From: an uncultured Acidobacteriota bacterium
GTDB lineage: Bacteria > Acidobacteriota > UBA6911 > CAINFC01
Assembly: GCA_903847975.1 (NCBI GenBank)
Contig: CAINFC010000173.1
Span: 1 to 36,718 of the forward strand
Length of the DNA: 36,718 nt
Reading direction: 5' to 3'
The notes beneath the pieces are model-generated. The model made no database searches. It was not told the DNA's origin and saw nothing but the letters and a program-made list of their open reading frames with translations. This document shows positions 1-9,628 of this stretch, in pieces (the first letter of the stretch is position 1; each line of letters opens with the position of its first letter). Position numbers and translations under genes: made by a program.

Positions 1-75
1 CAGAAACGGACGAAAAAACGATTTTTTGCGAAGCTATCTTTCCTGCCGGCTCGGCAAAAGTCCGGGATGCGAACC
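1..75. repeat. Left copy of a direct repeat also found at the right end
   Basis: The first ~34 bases match 36575-36607 almost base for base (a shared CGGACG, then AAAACGATTTTTTGC and AAGC). A weaker match continues to about position 75, where CGGCAAAAGTCCGG corresponds to CGGTAAAAAGTCTGG at 36625-36638. No gene is visible here. The copy is probably truncated by the window edge. Confidence 0.7.
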
Positions 76-99
76 GTAATAATCGTGAGAATTCCCATG

Positions 100-172
100 A
101 ACCCCTTGCAGGGTTTCCGCGAGAAGGCGACTTTTTGCCGGGTCATCAAAACGGACCAACCCGGTAAAAAGT
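100..172. repeat. Two hairpins downstream of the AhpD-like gene (R2-type repeat)
   Basis: A small hairpin pairs AACCC (100-104) with GGGTT (111-115). A larger inverted repeat pairs ACTTTTTGCCGGGT (130-143) with ACCCGGTAAAAAGT (159-172), 14 positions with one G-T wobble and a 15-nt loop. It lies just past the stop of the minus-strand gene ending at 190, so it could terminate transcription, although the T-run is inside the stem. The same CGGTAAAAAGT-type arms recur at several other intergenic sites. Confidence 0.6.
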
Positions 173-189
173 GCCTGTCGACGTGGGTT

Positions 190-558
190 TTAACCCGTGG
201 TGGGCTCCGGCCGGGATTCGGCGCGCAGAAGCTCGATGGTTTCGAAGGCATGGCGGAGGTGGGGGATGAGGATGGATCCTCCCACCACCAGGGCCACGTT
301 CAGGGCCTCCTGCAGCTCCTCGTCCCGGACTCCCAGTTCCACGCACCGTATAAGGTGGTAGTCGATGCAGTCGTTGCAGCGCAAAACCGCGGAAGCCGCC
401 AGTCCGAGCAGCTCTTTGGTACGCGCCGGCAAAGCGCCTTCGGCATAGGCCTGGGCGTCCAGCGTAAAAAAACGCTTCAGGCCCAGATGCCCGCAATGCA
501 GGATTCGGGCGTTATCCGCCTCTCTTTTTTTTCGGAATTGCTCCAGCCGGTCGGTCAT
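190..558 (-). CDS. Carboxymuconolactone decarboxylase / AhpD-like protein
   Basis: 122 aa, the usual length for single-domain CMD/AhpD-fold proteins. The key motif is C61-N-D-C64 followed by H68 (CxxCxxxH), which in AhpD relatives forms the redox-active dithiol used for alkylhydroperoxidase activity. The flanking ALPARTKELLGLAASAVLRC stretch is typical of the family. There is no signal peptide, so it is cytoplasmic. A GAGGCGG ribosome site precedes the ATG. It follows the TPR gene at 603-1046 on the same strand by 44 bp, so the two may be co-transcribed. The fold assignment is firm; the natural substrate (peroxide, or a lactone as in true decarboxylases) cannot be read from sequence. Confidence 0.85.
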   Translation of the reverse strand: MTDRLEQFRKKREADNARILHCGHLGLKRFFTLDAQAYAEGALPARTKELLGLAASAVLRCNDCIDYHLIRCVELGVRDEELQEALNVALVVGGSILIPHLRHAFETIELLRAESRPEPTTG

Positions 559-602
559 GGGATCCGCCTCGTTTCAGGGCGCGCCGTCAGCGGCTGCGCC
601 AC

Positions 603-1046
603 CTACTTTTCCTTTTTCATTTTCTTTTCCAGTTTCTGCCGTTCCGCGGCGAATTCGCTTACCGCCGGGGACCCCGGAAATTTCTTTTCGTAATCCAGCA
701 GGACCTGGATGGCTTCCTTGATTTTCTTGTCGCGCTCGCAGCTTCGCGACCAGTACCGCCAGGCATCCGTAAAGGCCGGGGCCTGCGCGGAGGCCAGCTG
801 GAAGCGGTCTGCCGCCGCCGCCCATTTCTTCTGGCCGTAGTAATACTTTCCTACTTCAAAATTCTTCTTGGCCTTCACCGGGTCGGGCTTCACCGGCGCA
901 TCCTTGTCCACCTTTTCCACTTCCACCGGGGCGTCCTGGACCGGTTCCCGGACCAGTTTGGGCTTGCCGGTCTGGGCGGCGGCCCGGGAGGCAGCCAGCC
1001 CTCCCAGAAGTATCGCAGTGCATAGCAGAGATCGGTACAAATACAT
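603..1046 (-). CDS. Secreted small TPR-like protein, function unknown
   Basis: 147 aa. An N-terminal signal peptide (residues 1 to ~24, ending near ASRAAAQ) indicates export. A Pro/Asp/Lys/Val-rich linker (about 28-58) leads into two TPR-like helical hairpins (about 60-95 and 98-130) and a very Lys-rich C-terminus. TPR units usually mediate protein contacts, but no partner is evident. The annotated ATG has its GGTAAGG almost touching it. A TTG two codons later (position 1040) would have better spacing and keeps the signal peptide, so the true start may be there. It lies upstream of the AhpD-like gene and divergent from the Hfq-like gene. Confidence 0.7.
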   Translation of the reverse strand: MYLYRSLLCTAILLGGLAASRAAAQTGKPKLVREPVQDAPVEVEKVDKDAPVKPDPVKAKKNFEVGKYYYGQKKWAAAADRFQLASAQAPAFTDAWRYWSRSCERDKKIKEAIQVLLDYEKKFPGSPAVSEFAAERQKLEKKMKKEK

Positions 1047-1167
1047 TCCTTACCCTAGGTAAAAATATTGATTTTTTCTTGCTTAAACAGCCGGAAATAA
1101 TGTACTCTATTGGTAACCCTTTCGCAAAGCCGCAATAAAACTTTCCCCGAAAAGGGATAAAGATTGG

Positions 1168-1184
1168 CCCTAACGTAGGGTTTT
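1168..1184 (+). promoter_or_regulatory. Hairpin plus T-run in the leader of the Hfq-like gene
   Basis: CCCTA (1168-1172), loop ACG and TAGGG (1176-1180) form a short hairpin followed directly by TTTT. It lies about 40 bp before the GTG start. It could be a weak terminator or attenuator, or an RNA-binding structure in the leader. No convincing -35/-10 pair was found, although TACAAT at 1203-1208 and TATAAC at 1184-1189 resemble -10 boxes. Confidence 0.3.
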
Positions 1185-1223
1185 ATAACTTACTGGTCAT
1201 AATACAATTTAAAGAGGTGGATC

Positions 1224-1565
1224 GTGAATAGAAAGCTTATACGGCCCACATTGGCGGAAGTCAAGGAACAGCGAAACGCCGGCGCGGCAGGTGCATCCAA
1301 AAAGCGCGTTCCTCCGGAGCAGACCAATGCGGAAAACTACTACTACCTGAAGCAGATGGCTGCCAGAACTCCGCTGGTGGTAAAACTTCTGGACGGGGAG
1401 GAAATACACGGCTGGCTGGAGTGGTACGATAAGGACTGCATCAAGATTCATCGCCACAACGGGCCGAATCTATTGATTCTCAAGCACTGCGTCAAGTACA
1501 TCTTCAAGGAAAGCGAAGACGAAGACGAAACGGAAGAGCACGATATCAACGAGCAGGAATCCTAG
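1224..1565 (+). CDS. hfq: Sm-like RNA chaperone, Hfq family (extended form)
   Basis: 113 aa. The central Sm fold (about residues 50-97) reads [21 protein letters not shown], then [26 protein letters not shown]. The Sm1 β1-β3 pattern and the Sm2 KHC/VKYIF segment correspond to YKHA/ISTV of classical Hfq. Hfq is a ring-shaped chaperone that helps small RNAs pair with mRNAs. Oddities are a ~45-residue basic N-terminal extension and an acidic tail ([12 protein letters not shown]). I recall this layout from Acidobacteria, which supports the taxonomic guess. The start is GTG, preceded by AAAGAGGTGG at good spacing. The 3' end overlaps the convergent pepA by 20 bp. Classical Hfq is possible, but RNA-binding specificity is inferred only. 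Confidence 0.75.
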   Translation: MNRKLIRPTLAEVKEQRNAGAAGASKKRVPPEQTNAENYYYLKQMAARTPLVVKLLDGEEIHGWLEWYDKDCIKIHRHNGPNLLILKHCVKYIFKESEDEDETEEHDINEQES

Positions 1566-3072
1566 CTTTCTTCCCGGCGGCGGGCCGGTATCGGAGAACG
1601 AACTCCACCAGGGTTCGGAATCCGAAGCCGGTCGGCCCTTTGGCCTGGTATGGGGTTCCCTCGGCCAGCCAGTCCACGCCGGCAATGTCCAGGTGGGCCC
1701 AGGGGATCGGGGGAACGAAGTTCTGCAGAAACATGGCACCGTAAACCGCCCCGCCCCACCGGGTGCCGATATTGCGCAGATCGGCGATATCGCTCTGCAA
1801 GGGGCGGCTGTATTCCGCATCCAGAGGCAGGCGCCACAGCTTTTCCCCGGTAAAATCCGCCAGGGAGAGCAGCTGGTCCGCCAGGGCTTGATCGGAAGCG
1901 AACAGACCGGCGTAAACCGTGCCCAGAGCCACCTTACAGGCTCCGGTCAGCGTGGCGATGTCGATCAGTGCAGCCGGACGGCGTTCCGCCGCCAGGCTGA
2001 TGGCATCCGCCAGAATCAGCCTTCCTTCCGCATCCGTATTGATAATTTCCACCGTTTTGCCGTTCCTGGCCTGGACCACATCCCCGGGGCGGGCCGCGGA
2101 ACCGCCGGGCATATTTTCCACGCAGGGCAGGACCCCTAAAACCCGGCAGGCCGGCTTCAGGGCGGCGATGGCCTGCATCGCTCCGGCTACGGCCGCCGCG
2201 CCGGCCATATCTGCCTTCATCTCCTCCATCCCGTCGGCCGGCTTCAGGGAAATTCCCCCGGAGTCGAAGGTCACTCCTTTGCCCACCAGGGCGATCAGGT
2301 CGGCGGAGGAGGCCCTTCGCGAGGGGTTGTATTCCAGCAGGACCAGCCGCGGGGGCTGGGCGCTTCCCCTGCTTACCGCCAGCAGGCAGTTCATTCCCAG
2401 CGCGGCCAGCTGCCTCTCGTGGAGCACGCGGCAGCGCAGGCCGGACCGGCGGGCCATCTGCTGCACCTTGCGGGCGAAGGCTTCGGGCGTCAGGCAGTTG
2501 GACGGCTCGTTGGTCAGCGACCGGGTGAACCGCAGGGCGGCGCCGATGCGCGTGCCCGTTTCACAGGCCTTTTCCGCCGCCTTCCGGGCGCGCGGATCGG
2601 AGACCAGGAGGGTGACCTCCTGCAGGTGTTCTTCCGGCGGGTCCGCGGTTTTGAACGAGCCGGATTCGTAGGCGGCGCCGGCGATTCCTTCGGCGGCCAC
2701 CTGGCAGCAGCGTTCCGGATCCCCGTCGTCCGGCAGCCAGAGCACCGCTTTCCCGACCCGGCGGGCATTCAGGGCGCGCCAGGCGGTTCCGGCCAGCCGG
2801 CGCAGGGCGGCGCAGTTCCAGTCGCTCTTTTTTCCGGCGCCGACGAGCAGCAGCCGCTGTACCGGAAGCCCCGCCGGGCGAAAGAGATGATGAATTTCCA
2901 GTGCCTTCCCTTTGAGCTCGCCGCAATCCAGCAGCGCGCGCAAAAGGCCCTGGGCCATCTCGTCTACCCGTCGCAGGACGGGATGATCCAGCAGCTGGTC
3001 TTCCAGGACCGGCAGGATCCAGGCTTCCGATTCGTTCCGCTCCAGGGGCGGAAGGCCGCTTTTGATTTTCAT
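1546..3072 (-). CDS. pepA: Leucyl aminopeptidase (M17 family)
   Basis: 508 aa, the normal length for M17 cytosolic aminopeptidases, which remove N-terminal residues using two metal ions and work as hexamers. The diagnostic signature NTDAEGRL is intact at 345-352. The metal and catalytic residues are visible in [16 protein letters not shown] (K265, D270, K277), in the following MKADMAG (D288) and in the signature itself. The N-terminal ~170 residues form the more variable regulatory/DNA-binding-type domain. It is the last gene of the minus-strand run, 16 bp after smpB. Its 3' end overlaps the convergent hfq-like gene. Some family members also bind DNA; nothing here shows that. Confidence 0.95.
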   Translation of the reverse strand: MKIKSGLPPLERNESEAWILPVLEDQLLDHPVLRRVDEMAQGLLRALLDCGELKGKALEIHHLFRPAGLPVQRLLLVGAGKKSDWNCAALRRLAGTAWRALNARRVGKAVLWLPDDGDPERCCQVAAEGIAGAAYESGSFKTADPPEEHLQEVTLLVSDPRARKAAEKACETGTRIGAALRFTRSLTNEPSNCLTPEAFARKVQQMARRSGLRCRVLHERQLAALGMNCLLAVSRGSAQPPRLVLLEYNPSRRASSADLIALVGKGVTFDSGGISLKPADGMEEMKADMAGAAAVAGAMQAIAALKPACRVLGVLPCVENMPGGSAARPGDVVQARNGKTVEIINTDAEGRLILADAISLAAERRPAALIDIATLTGACKVALGTVYAGLFASDQALADQLLSLADFTGEKLWRLPLDAEYSRPLQSDIADLRNIGTRWGGAVYGAMFLQNFVPPIPWAHLDIAGVDWLAEGTPYQAKGPTGFGFRTLVEFVLRYRPAAGKKARIPAR

Positions 3073-3088
3073 GGATGGCTCTCCGGTT

Positions 3089-3559
3089 TCAGCGCTGCCG
3101 CTTCTTCATGGCGCTTTCGATTTCGCGGCGAGACGCCTCGTCCCGCTTGGTTTCCCGCTTGTCGTACAGCCGTTTCCCTTTGGCCACGGCCACTTCCACC
3201 TTGGCCCGCCCGGCCTTGAAATAGACTTTCAGGGGGACCAGGGTCAGCCCCCGCTCCTGCACCTTGCCGATCAGCTTGCGGATCTCGCGCTTGTGCAGCA
3301 GGAGCTTGCGGGGCCGCAGGGGGTCGTGGTTCTCCCGGTTGCCGTGGGAATAGGGGCTGATGTGCGCCTCCATTAGAACCGCTTCGCCCCGCTGCACCCG
3401 CACATAGCTGTCCTTCAGGTTCATCTTCCCTTCCCGCAGGGATTTGACTTCCGTACCGGTCAGGGCCATGCCGGCTTCGTAGGTGTCGAAAATGAAATAA
3501 TCGTGGTACGCCTTGCGGTTGGTGGCCACCACCTTGACTGCCTGGGCCGCTTCCGTCAT
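3089..3559 (-). CDS. smpB: SsrA-binding protein SmpB
   Basis: 156 aa, typical of SmpB, which binds tmRNA and delivers it to stalled ribosomes for trans-translation. Recognised by VVATNRKAYHDYFIFDTYEAG, the TGTEVKSLREGK loop, HISPYSHGN and the LLLHKREIRKLIGKV helix. The basic C-terminal tail (RRE-IESAMKKRQR), which enters the decoding site, is complete. CAGGAG precedes the ATG. It sits 18 bp downstream of rfbD and 16 bp upstream of pepA on the same strand, so it is probably cotranscribed. The tmRNA gene (ssrA) itself was not seen in this window. Confidence 0.97.
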   Translation of the reverse strand: MTEAAQAVKVVATNRKAYHDYFIFDTYEAGMALTGTEVKSLREGKMNLKDSYVRVQRGEAVLMEAHISPYSHGNRENHDPLRPRKLLLHKREIRKLIGKVQERGLTLVPLKVYFKAGRAKVEVAVAKGKRLYDKRETKRDEASRREIESAMKKRQR

Positions 3560-3577
3560 GGCCGCTCCTGCCGGCCC

Positions 3578-4450
3578 CTAGGGGCGGCCTGCATCCCGGG
3601 AAGCCAGGAAGGCCTGCAGCGCCTCCTGCCAGGGCCGGAGAGGCTTCAGCCCTTCCAGCCGCAGGTAGAAATTGTCCAACACGGAATAGGCCGGGCGCCG
3701 GGCCGGCCGCGGATACTCGTCCGTGGAAATCGGCTCCACCTTGACGGCCATTCCCTGGTACCCCACGATCGCACAGGCAAAATCGTACCAGCTGCAGCTG
3801 CCGCTGTTGGTGATGTGATAGATGCCGTAGCGCTCTCCATCCACCAGCTCCACGATCTTCCCGGCCAGATCCTGGGTGTAGGTCGGGCTGCCCTGCTGGT
3901 CGCAGACCACCCGCAGGTGGTCCCGCTCCCGGCCCAGCCGCGTGATGGTGTCCACAAAGTTGCGGCCGTTGCGGCCATACAGCCATGCGGTGCGGATGAT
4001 AAAGTGCCGCGGGCAGAGCTGCTGCACGAACTTCTCCCCTTGCCACTTGCTGATCCCGTAAACGCTGAGCGGCGCCGCAGGCTCCCATTCCTTGTAGGGC
4101 GCCTTTCCCTGGCCGCTGAACACGTAATCCGTGCTGATGTAGGCCAGGGCCGAGCCGGCCTTGCGGCAGGCCAGGGCGACATTGCGCGTGCCGATGGCGT
4201 TGATCAGGTGGGCCTTATCCGGATCCAGCTCGCATCCGTCCACGTCCGTGTAGGCGGCGGTGTGAATCACCAGGTCCGGGGACAGGCTGCCGATGACCCG
4301 CACCGCCGCGTCCAGGCGTCCGATGTCCAGGTCGCTGTACTCGGGGGTGTGCACCAGGCCGCGGATCTCCGAATCGAAGGCCTTCCGGCACGCTTCCACC
4401 AGGTCCGTGCCCAGCATGCCGTTGGCTCCGAGGACCACTATTTTTCTCAT
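3578..4450 (-). CDS. rfbD: dTDP-4-dehydrorhamnose reductase
   Basis: 290 aa from the ATG at 4450. An upstream in-frame Met exists, but only the 4450 start places the Rossmann motif GANGMLG at the N-terminus. The enzyme performs the last step of dTDP-L-rhamnose synthesis, reducing dTDP-4-keto-L-rhamnose with NAD(P)H. Seen: GxxGxxG at residues 7-13, the STDYVFSG segment, the catalytic YGISKWQGE (YxxxK), and the WLYGRNGRNFVDT and GIYHITNSG segments typical of RmlD. It follows rfbB by 14 bp. rmlA and rmlC are not in the window, so the pathway is completed elsewhere or this copy serves a specific glycan cluster. Confidence 0.93.
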   Translation of the reverse strand: MRKIVVLGANGMLGTDLVEACRKAFDSEIRGLVHTPEYSDLDIGRLDAAVRVIGSLSPDLVIHTAAYTDVDGCELDPDKAHLINAIGTRNVALACRKAGSALAYISTDYVFSGQGKAPYKEWEPAAPLSVYGISKWQGEKFVQQLCPRHFIIRTAWLYGRNGRNFVDTITRLGRERDHLRVVCDQQGSPTYTQDLAGKIVELVDGERYGIYHITNSGSCSWYDFACAIVGYQGMAVKVEPISTDEYPRPARRPAYSVLDNFYLRLEGLKPLRPWQEALQAFLASRDAGRP

Positions 4451-4464
4451 ATCTTTTCCTTTGC

Positions 4465-5493
4465 TTACAGACGGGTGAAGGTTCGGTCCCGTTCCTCGTA
4501 CATTTTCCGGTAGTAACCCTGGTAGTCGCCGCTCTTGACCTGGGCCACCCATGCCTCATTCTGCAGGTACCATTCGACCGTCTTCCGCAGGCCTTCCTGG
4601 AAGGGAATGGCGTTGCTCCAGCCCAGCTCCTTTTCCACCAGGCTGCAGTCGATGGCGTAGCGGTGGTCGTGCCCCGGACGGTCCTTGACAAAGGTGATCA
4701 GCGTCTCCGGTTTGTCCATCAGCCGGAGAATGAGGCGGACGATTTCCAGGTTGGGCTTTTCGCAGCGGCCGCCGATGTTATACACCGCTCCTTCCCGTCC
4801 CTGGTGCAGCACGGTGTCGATGGCCGCGCAATGGTCCTCCACGTGAATCCAGTCGCGGACATTGGAGCCGTCGCCGTAAACCGGCAGCGGCTTCCCCTCT
4901 TTGGCGTTGGTAATCAGCAGGGGGATCAGCTTTTCGGGAAACTGGAAGGGACCGTAGTTGTTGGAGCAGCGGGTGATCACCACCGGCAGGCGATGGGTGT
5001 GGAAGTAGGAGCGCACCAGAAGGTCGGATCCGGCCTTGCTGGCGGCATACGGGCTGTTGGGGGCCAGCGGGGTTTCTTCCGTAAAATAGCCGGTGGGCCC
5101 CAGCGAGCCGTACACCTCGTCGGTGGAAACGTGCACGAAGCGGCGGATCCGGTTCCGACGGGCGGCGTCCAGCAGGACCTGGGTTCCCAGGACATTGGTC
5201 TGCACGAAGGCCTGAGCGTCGACGATGCTGCGGTCCACGTGGGATTCCGCCGCAAAGTGCACCACGGCCTCCACTCCCTGGCTCATGCATTCTTCCACTT
5301 TTTCGCGGTCGCAGATGTCGCCCCGCAGGAAGCGATATCCCGGGTTCCCTTCCAGGTCCTGGAGGCTCTCCAGGTTGCCGGCATAGGTAAGCTTGTCGAG
5401 GTTGACCACCGTGTAGTCCGGGTGTTGCCGCAGCATTCTTCGGACGAAATTGCCGCCGATGAAGCCCGCGCCGCCTGTTATCATGAGTTTCAT
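4465..5493 (-). CDS. rfbB: dTDP-glucose 4,6-dehydratase
   Basis: 342 aa from the ATG at 5493, which precedes KLMITGGAGFIGGNFV (a GxxGxxG NAD site). An upstream Met would add 15 residues not seen in the family. It converts dTDP-glucose to dTDP-4-keto-6-deoxyglucose, the second step toward dTDP-rhamnose. Diagnostic segments: HFAAESHVDRSI, the catalytic STDEVYGSLG (Thr-Asp-Glu), SPYAASKAGSDLLVRSY (YxxxK), NNYGPFQFPEKLIPL, GDGSNVRDWIHVEDHC and DRPGHDHRYAID. The start is 1 bp from the stop of the preceding glycosyltransferase gene, so the genes are tightly coupled. Confidence 0.96.
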   Translation of the reverse strand: MKLMITGGAGFIGGNFVRRMLRQHPDYTVVNLDKLTYAGNLESLQDLEGNPGYRFLRGDICDREKVEECMSQGVEAVVHFAAESHVDRSIVDAQAFVQTNVLGTQVLLDAARRNRIRRFVHVSTDEVYGSLGPTGYFTEETPLAPNSPYAASKAGSDLLVRSYFHTHRLPVVITRCSNNYGPFQFPEKLIPLLITNAKEGKPLPVYGDGSNVRDWIHVEDHCAAIDTVLHQGREGAVYNIGGRCEKPNLEIVRLILRLMDKPETLITFVKDRPGHDHRYAIDCSLVEKELGWSNAIPFQEGLRKTVEWYLQNEAWVAQVKSGDYQGYYRKMYEERDRTFTRL

Positions 5494-5494
5494 T

Positions 5495-6256
5495 TCACCG
5501 CTCCTTTGATTTGTTTTGCAGCTCCCATAGCTTAGCATATTTAAAGAAAACGGAAATGGAAGCCAGGATGGAAACGACCAGTCCCGGGATTCCCTCCCGG
5601 AAGCCCTGCTTGAATAAATAATTTTTCACGAAGGCGAAAAAAGGGTGCGCGGTCAGAGAAAGCAGCCCGGCCCGGGCGCCACGCTCCTCCAGGTCCCTGG
5701 CCGCCAGGGCGGAGTAAAGCTCCAGGCGCCGGATGTAATCCGAGAGACCGCGATAGGAATAATGAAGCAGCTCTCCCCGGCAGCGCCCGGGAGGAACCGA
5801 AAGGTGCACCGATTCATGAACCCGACCCCCGCCCCAGCGGCCGTAGTCCCGGTGGTACAGGCGCAGCTTTTCGTCGGGGTACCAGGTGGTGTGCCGGATC
5901 CAGCGGCCCAGGAAAAAGGCGGCCCGCGGAATCAGGAACCCCTTGACGCTTTCGTCTTCCGAGCGGCGCCACTGCTCGATCTCCTGTCGCAGCGGCCCGC
6001 TGACCCGCTCGTCGGCGTCCAGGCTGAAAATCCAGGCGTGGGTGGCCTGCCCGGCCGCAAAGTTTTTCTGCTCGACGTAGCCCGGCCAGTCGCGCTGGAT
6101 TACCCGGGGAGTCAGCTGCCGGGCGATCTCCGCGGTACGGTCGGTGCTCATGGCGTCCACCACAATCAATTCGTCCGCCCAGAGCACGCTCTCCAGGGCT
6201 TCGCGGATATTGTGCTCTTCGTTGCGGGTGATCAGAACCGCCGATACCTTTTTCAT
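5495..6256 (-). CDS. Family 2 glycosyltransferase, WaaE/KdtX-like
   Basis: 253 aa. The N-terminal GT-A domain shows SAVLITRNEEHNIREAL, ADELIVVDAMSTDRTAEIA and the nucleotide-sugar/metal motif SLDADERV. Length and motifs resemble the WaaE/KdtX group, which adds sugars to the LPS inner core. The C-terminus has a hydrophobic segment (about 218-240, GLVVSILASISVFFKYAKLW), suggesting peripheral inner-membrane attachment. Its ATG overlaps the stop of the upstream glycosyltransferase gene by 4 bp, and its stop is 1 bp from rfbB. The fold is certain; donor and acceptor are not known. Confidence 0.85.
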   Translation of the reverse strand: MKKVSAVLITRNEEHNIREALESVLWADELIVVDAMSTDRTAEIARQLTPRVIQRDWPGYVEQKNFAAGQATHAWIFSLDADERVSGPLRQEIEQWRRSEDESVKGFLIPRAAFFLGRWIRHTTWYPDEKLRLYHRDYGRWGGGRVHESVHLSVPPGRCRGELLHYSYRGLSDYIRRLELYSALAARDLEERGARAGLLSLTAHPFFAFVKNYLFKQGFREGIPGLVVSILASISVFFKYAKLWELQNKSKER

Positions 6257-7305
6257 GGAGCGGAAAGCTTCACGGCCTCCTCCCGGCTGCGGACAATCTG
6301 CAGCCCGGGAGTTTTGAAAAATTTCTGGAAGGTGCGGCGCAGTTCCTTGTCGGAAACTACGCCGGCGCGCTTTTCCTCCCGGCGCAGGCAGCGGATCCGG
6401 GGAAGACAGCGGACCGCCTGGGCAAAAGCCTTATAAAAACGAAGGTTGAAGCGCAGCAGATTGGTGAGCAGCAGGAACAGCAGCATGAACAGATGGGAGG
6501 CCGCCATTCCGGGGGAATGCAGGTTCTTCCAATGGAACAGAAGCCGGTTCCGGGTGGCGATCACCTCCACCTGCTTTTTGCGGAAATGGGAGTCGATGGT
6601 GCTGCTGGCATTGTGGAAAACCAGGGAAAACGGCTCGTAGCGGATCTCCCAGCCTCTTTTCCAGGCCCGGTAGGAGAGGTCGTTGTCTTCCCAGTGGTAC
6701 GGTGCGAAAAGCTCATCGAAGCCTTTCAGCTCCATCAATTTGGCCCGGTCGAACATGGAAAAGCCGCCGATGGCCGAAACCGAGATCAGCTTTCTTTCCG
6801 CCTCCGGCTCCGCCGGGGCATCCCGGCCGATATCGTAATTGGCGAACATGCTCCAGAAGCCGTGCCGAAAGCTGCCGACCTTGCCGCCGTTGCAGAATAC
6901 CTTGCGGTCCAGATCGTACACCCGGGGTGTCACCGCAAATACCTTCGGGTCCTCGAAATGCTTGACCAGCGGCCCGATAAAATGCGGATCCACGTCCACA
7001 TCGTTATTCAGGAGAAGGACCAGGGGATAGCGGGATGCCCGGAAGCCGGTGTTGCAGGCCGGGGCGAAACCGCCGTTTCGTGTCCGGCGGATCAGGCACA
7101 CCTGCTGAAAAAAATGCTTTTCCAGCCAGGCGGCCGTATCGTCGGTGCTGGCGTCGTCCACCAGGATCACCTCCGCCGGTGCCAGGTGGACTTTCTGGTA
7201 CTGGTAGACCGCGGCGAGCACCGAGGGCAGAAAGGTTTCCAGCAGAAACCTGCCGTTCCAGGTGGGAATCACCACGCTGATGCCTATGTTGCTCCCTGCG
7301 CTCAT
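6253..7305 (-). CDS. Family 2 glycosyltransferase (rhamnosyltransferase-like)
   Basis: 350 aa from the ATG at 7305. The upstream extension of the frame is low-complexity and does not match the family. The GT-A domain begins at GISVVIPTWNGRFLLETFL and has VILVDDASTDDT, the NNDVDVDP metal/donor site and a PYHWEDNDLSYRAWKRGW segment (ED base region), as in many surface-glycan and rhamnosyl transferases. A hydrophobic stretch near 285-303 (ASHLFMLLFLLLTNLLRFN) likely anchors it to the membrane. It overlaps the next glycosyltransferase by ATGA. With rfbBD downstream, a dTDP-rhamnose donor is plausible but inferred. Confidence 0.82.
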   Translation of the reverse strand: MSAGSNIGISVVIPTWNGRFLLETFLPSVLAAVYQYQKVHLAPAEVILVDDASTDDTAAWLEKHFFQQVCLIRRTRNGGFAPACNTGFRASRYPLVLLLNNDVDVDPHFIGPLVKHFEDPKVFAVTPRVYDLDRKVFCNGGKVGSFRHGFWSMFANYDIGRDAPAEPEAERKLISVSAIGGFSMFDRAKLMELKGFDELFAPYHWEDNDLSYRAWKRGWEIRYEPFSLVFHNASSTIDSHFRKKQVEVIATRNRLLFHWKNLHSPGMAASHLFMLLFLLLTNLLRFNLRFYKAFAQAVRCLPRIRCLRREEKRAGVVSDKELRRTFQKFFKTPGLQIVRSREEAVKLSAP

Positions 7306-7371
7306 ACCGGTGCGTTGCCTCGCGGAATCAGGCGATCCCCTTTGACGGACTCGTCCACGGAAGAAGGACCT

Positions 7372-7442
7372 CCTCCCCGGAAAGTGGGGAGGGTCATGCA
7401 CTCCCCGGTCTTTCCGGAGCGGAGGTCCCAGGCTTCGCTCCG
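7372..7442 (-). terminator. Hairpins between eno and the glycosyltransferase genes
   Basis: Two inverted repeats lie in the 178-bp gap after eno: CCTCCCC (7372-7378) with GGGGAGG (7386-7392), and CGGAGCG (7415-7421) with CGCTCCG (7436-7442). On the minus strand the first is followed by a moderately T-rich stretch (CCTTCTTCC). They could terminate or attenuate eno transcription and separate it from the glycan genes. This is not a textbook U-tract terminator. Confidence 0.35.
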
Positions 7443-7483
7443 AAGGACAGGTCTCCCTGGTCGGACGGCCCGCCGGATGCCGA

Positions 7484-8794
<1,311 letters not shown>

Positions 8795-8885
8795 TTAATG
8801 CGGAATGAAATCCCGGGCGGCGGGGCGGACTGTCCCCGGTCCGGGCTTCATCCATAAACTTGATACGAAAGCCGGTTGAGGCGCT

Positions 8886-8913
8886 ATTTTAACATGAAAA
8901 GATCCTGCGCCAA
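8886..8913 (-). promoter_or_regulatory. Candidate sigma70 promoter for eno
   Basis: On the minus strand TTGGCG (8913-8908), a 16-nt spacer and TAAAAT (8891-8886) match the -35/-10 consensus at 4/6 and 5/6. The predicted start is about 100 nt upstream of the eno ATG. Confidence 0.45.
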
Positions 8914-8942
8914 ACCCCTGCTGGAAAAACGGATAACAGTTT

Positions 8943-8970
8943 TTGAAACGGCGATTCCCTTTGTGGTAAT
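8943..8970 (+). promoter_or_regulatory. Candidate sigma70 promoter for the CYTH gene
   Basis: TTGAAA (8943-8948), a 16-nt spacer and GGTAAT (8965-8970) match 5/6 and 4/6 of the consensus. The predicted transcription start is about 40 nt before the TTG codon at 9016. The eno and CYTH promoters share this 239-bp divergent region. Confidence 0.4.
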
Positions 8971-9015
8971 TTGCTAGCGGGAACAACAGCTTAACAGAAT
9001 AAGGGAGACAACACT

Positions 9016-9618
9016 TTGGCCAGAGAATCGGAAATCAAGCTCAGCATGCAGGATCCTGCCGCGGTACTACGGGAATGCCTCGCCCTGGGAGCGGTCGAAA
9101 CCCAGCCCAGACAGCATGAGGAAAACCTGGTCTTCGACCGCCCGGGCCGATCCCTGCTCGGTGAGGGTAAGCTGCTGCGCGTTCGCCGATATGCCGGGCA
9201 GGTGCTGGTCACCTTCAAAGGGCCGATCTCCATCCGCGACCACATCAAGCACCGCGAGGAGCTGGAGTTCCTGCTGGATTCCATCGAGGTCTTTCCCCGC
9301 TTTCTGGAGAACCTCGGTTTCACGGTCCAGTTCCGCTACGAAAAATATCGCCAGATTCTGGAGCTGGAGGAAAGCCGCCTTCGGGCTGCGGCGGGCCAGG
9401 CGCAGCCCGGCACTGGGCGGGTACTGAAAATCATGTTCGATGAAACACCCATCGGCAACTACCTGGAGCTGGAAGGGGAAGAGGACCTGATCCACGAAGC
9501 CGCCGCGCGCCTCGGCTTTGCGCGGACGGACTACATTACCCGAAGCTACTCCGACCTCTACGACGAGGAGCGCCGCAAAAGGGGCTGGTCCGGAGAAGAC
9601 ATGGTATTCGGAAGGTAA
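9016..9618 (+). CDS. CYTH-domain protein (class IV adenylate cyclase-like)
   Basis: 200 aa. It starts with the CYTH signature ExExK (ESEIK, residues 4-8). Further charged tunnel strands are KLLRVRRY, VLVTFKGP, REELEFLL, FRYEKYRQI, VLKIMFDETPIGNYLELEG and the C-terminal YITRSYSDLY, giving the expected alternating Arg/Lys and Glu of the CYTH β-tunnel. Family members bind triphosphates and metal, acting as class IV cyclases (CyaB), thiamine triphosphatases or tripolyphosphatases; activity cannot be decided here. The start codon is TTG with AAGGGAGA before it. The stop lies 10 bp before folD, suggesting one transcript. Confidence 0.85.
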   Translation: MARESEIKLSMQDPAAVLRECLALGAVETQPRQHEENLVFDRPGRSLLGEGKLLRVRRYAGQVLVTFKGPISIRDHIKHREELEFLLDSIEVFPRFLENLGFTVQFRYEKYRQILELEESRLRAAAGQAQPGTGRVLKIMFDETPIGNYLELEGEEDLIHEAAARLGFARTDYITRSYSDLYDEERRKRGWSGEDMVFGR

Positions 9619-9628
9619 GGAGAAAAAC

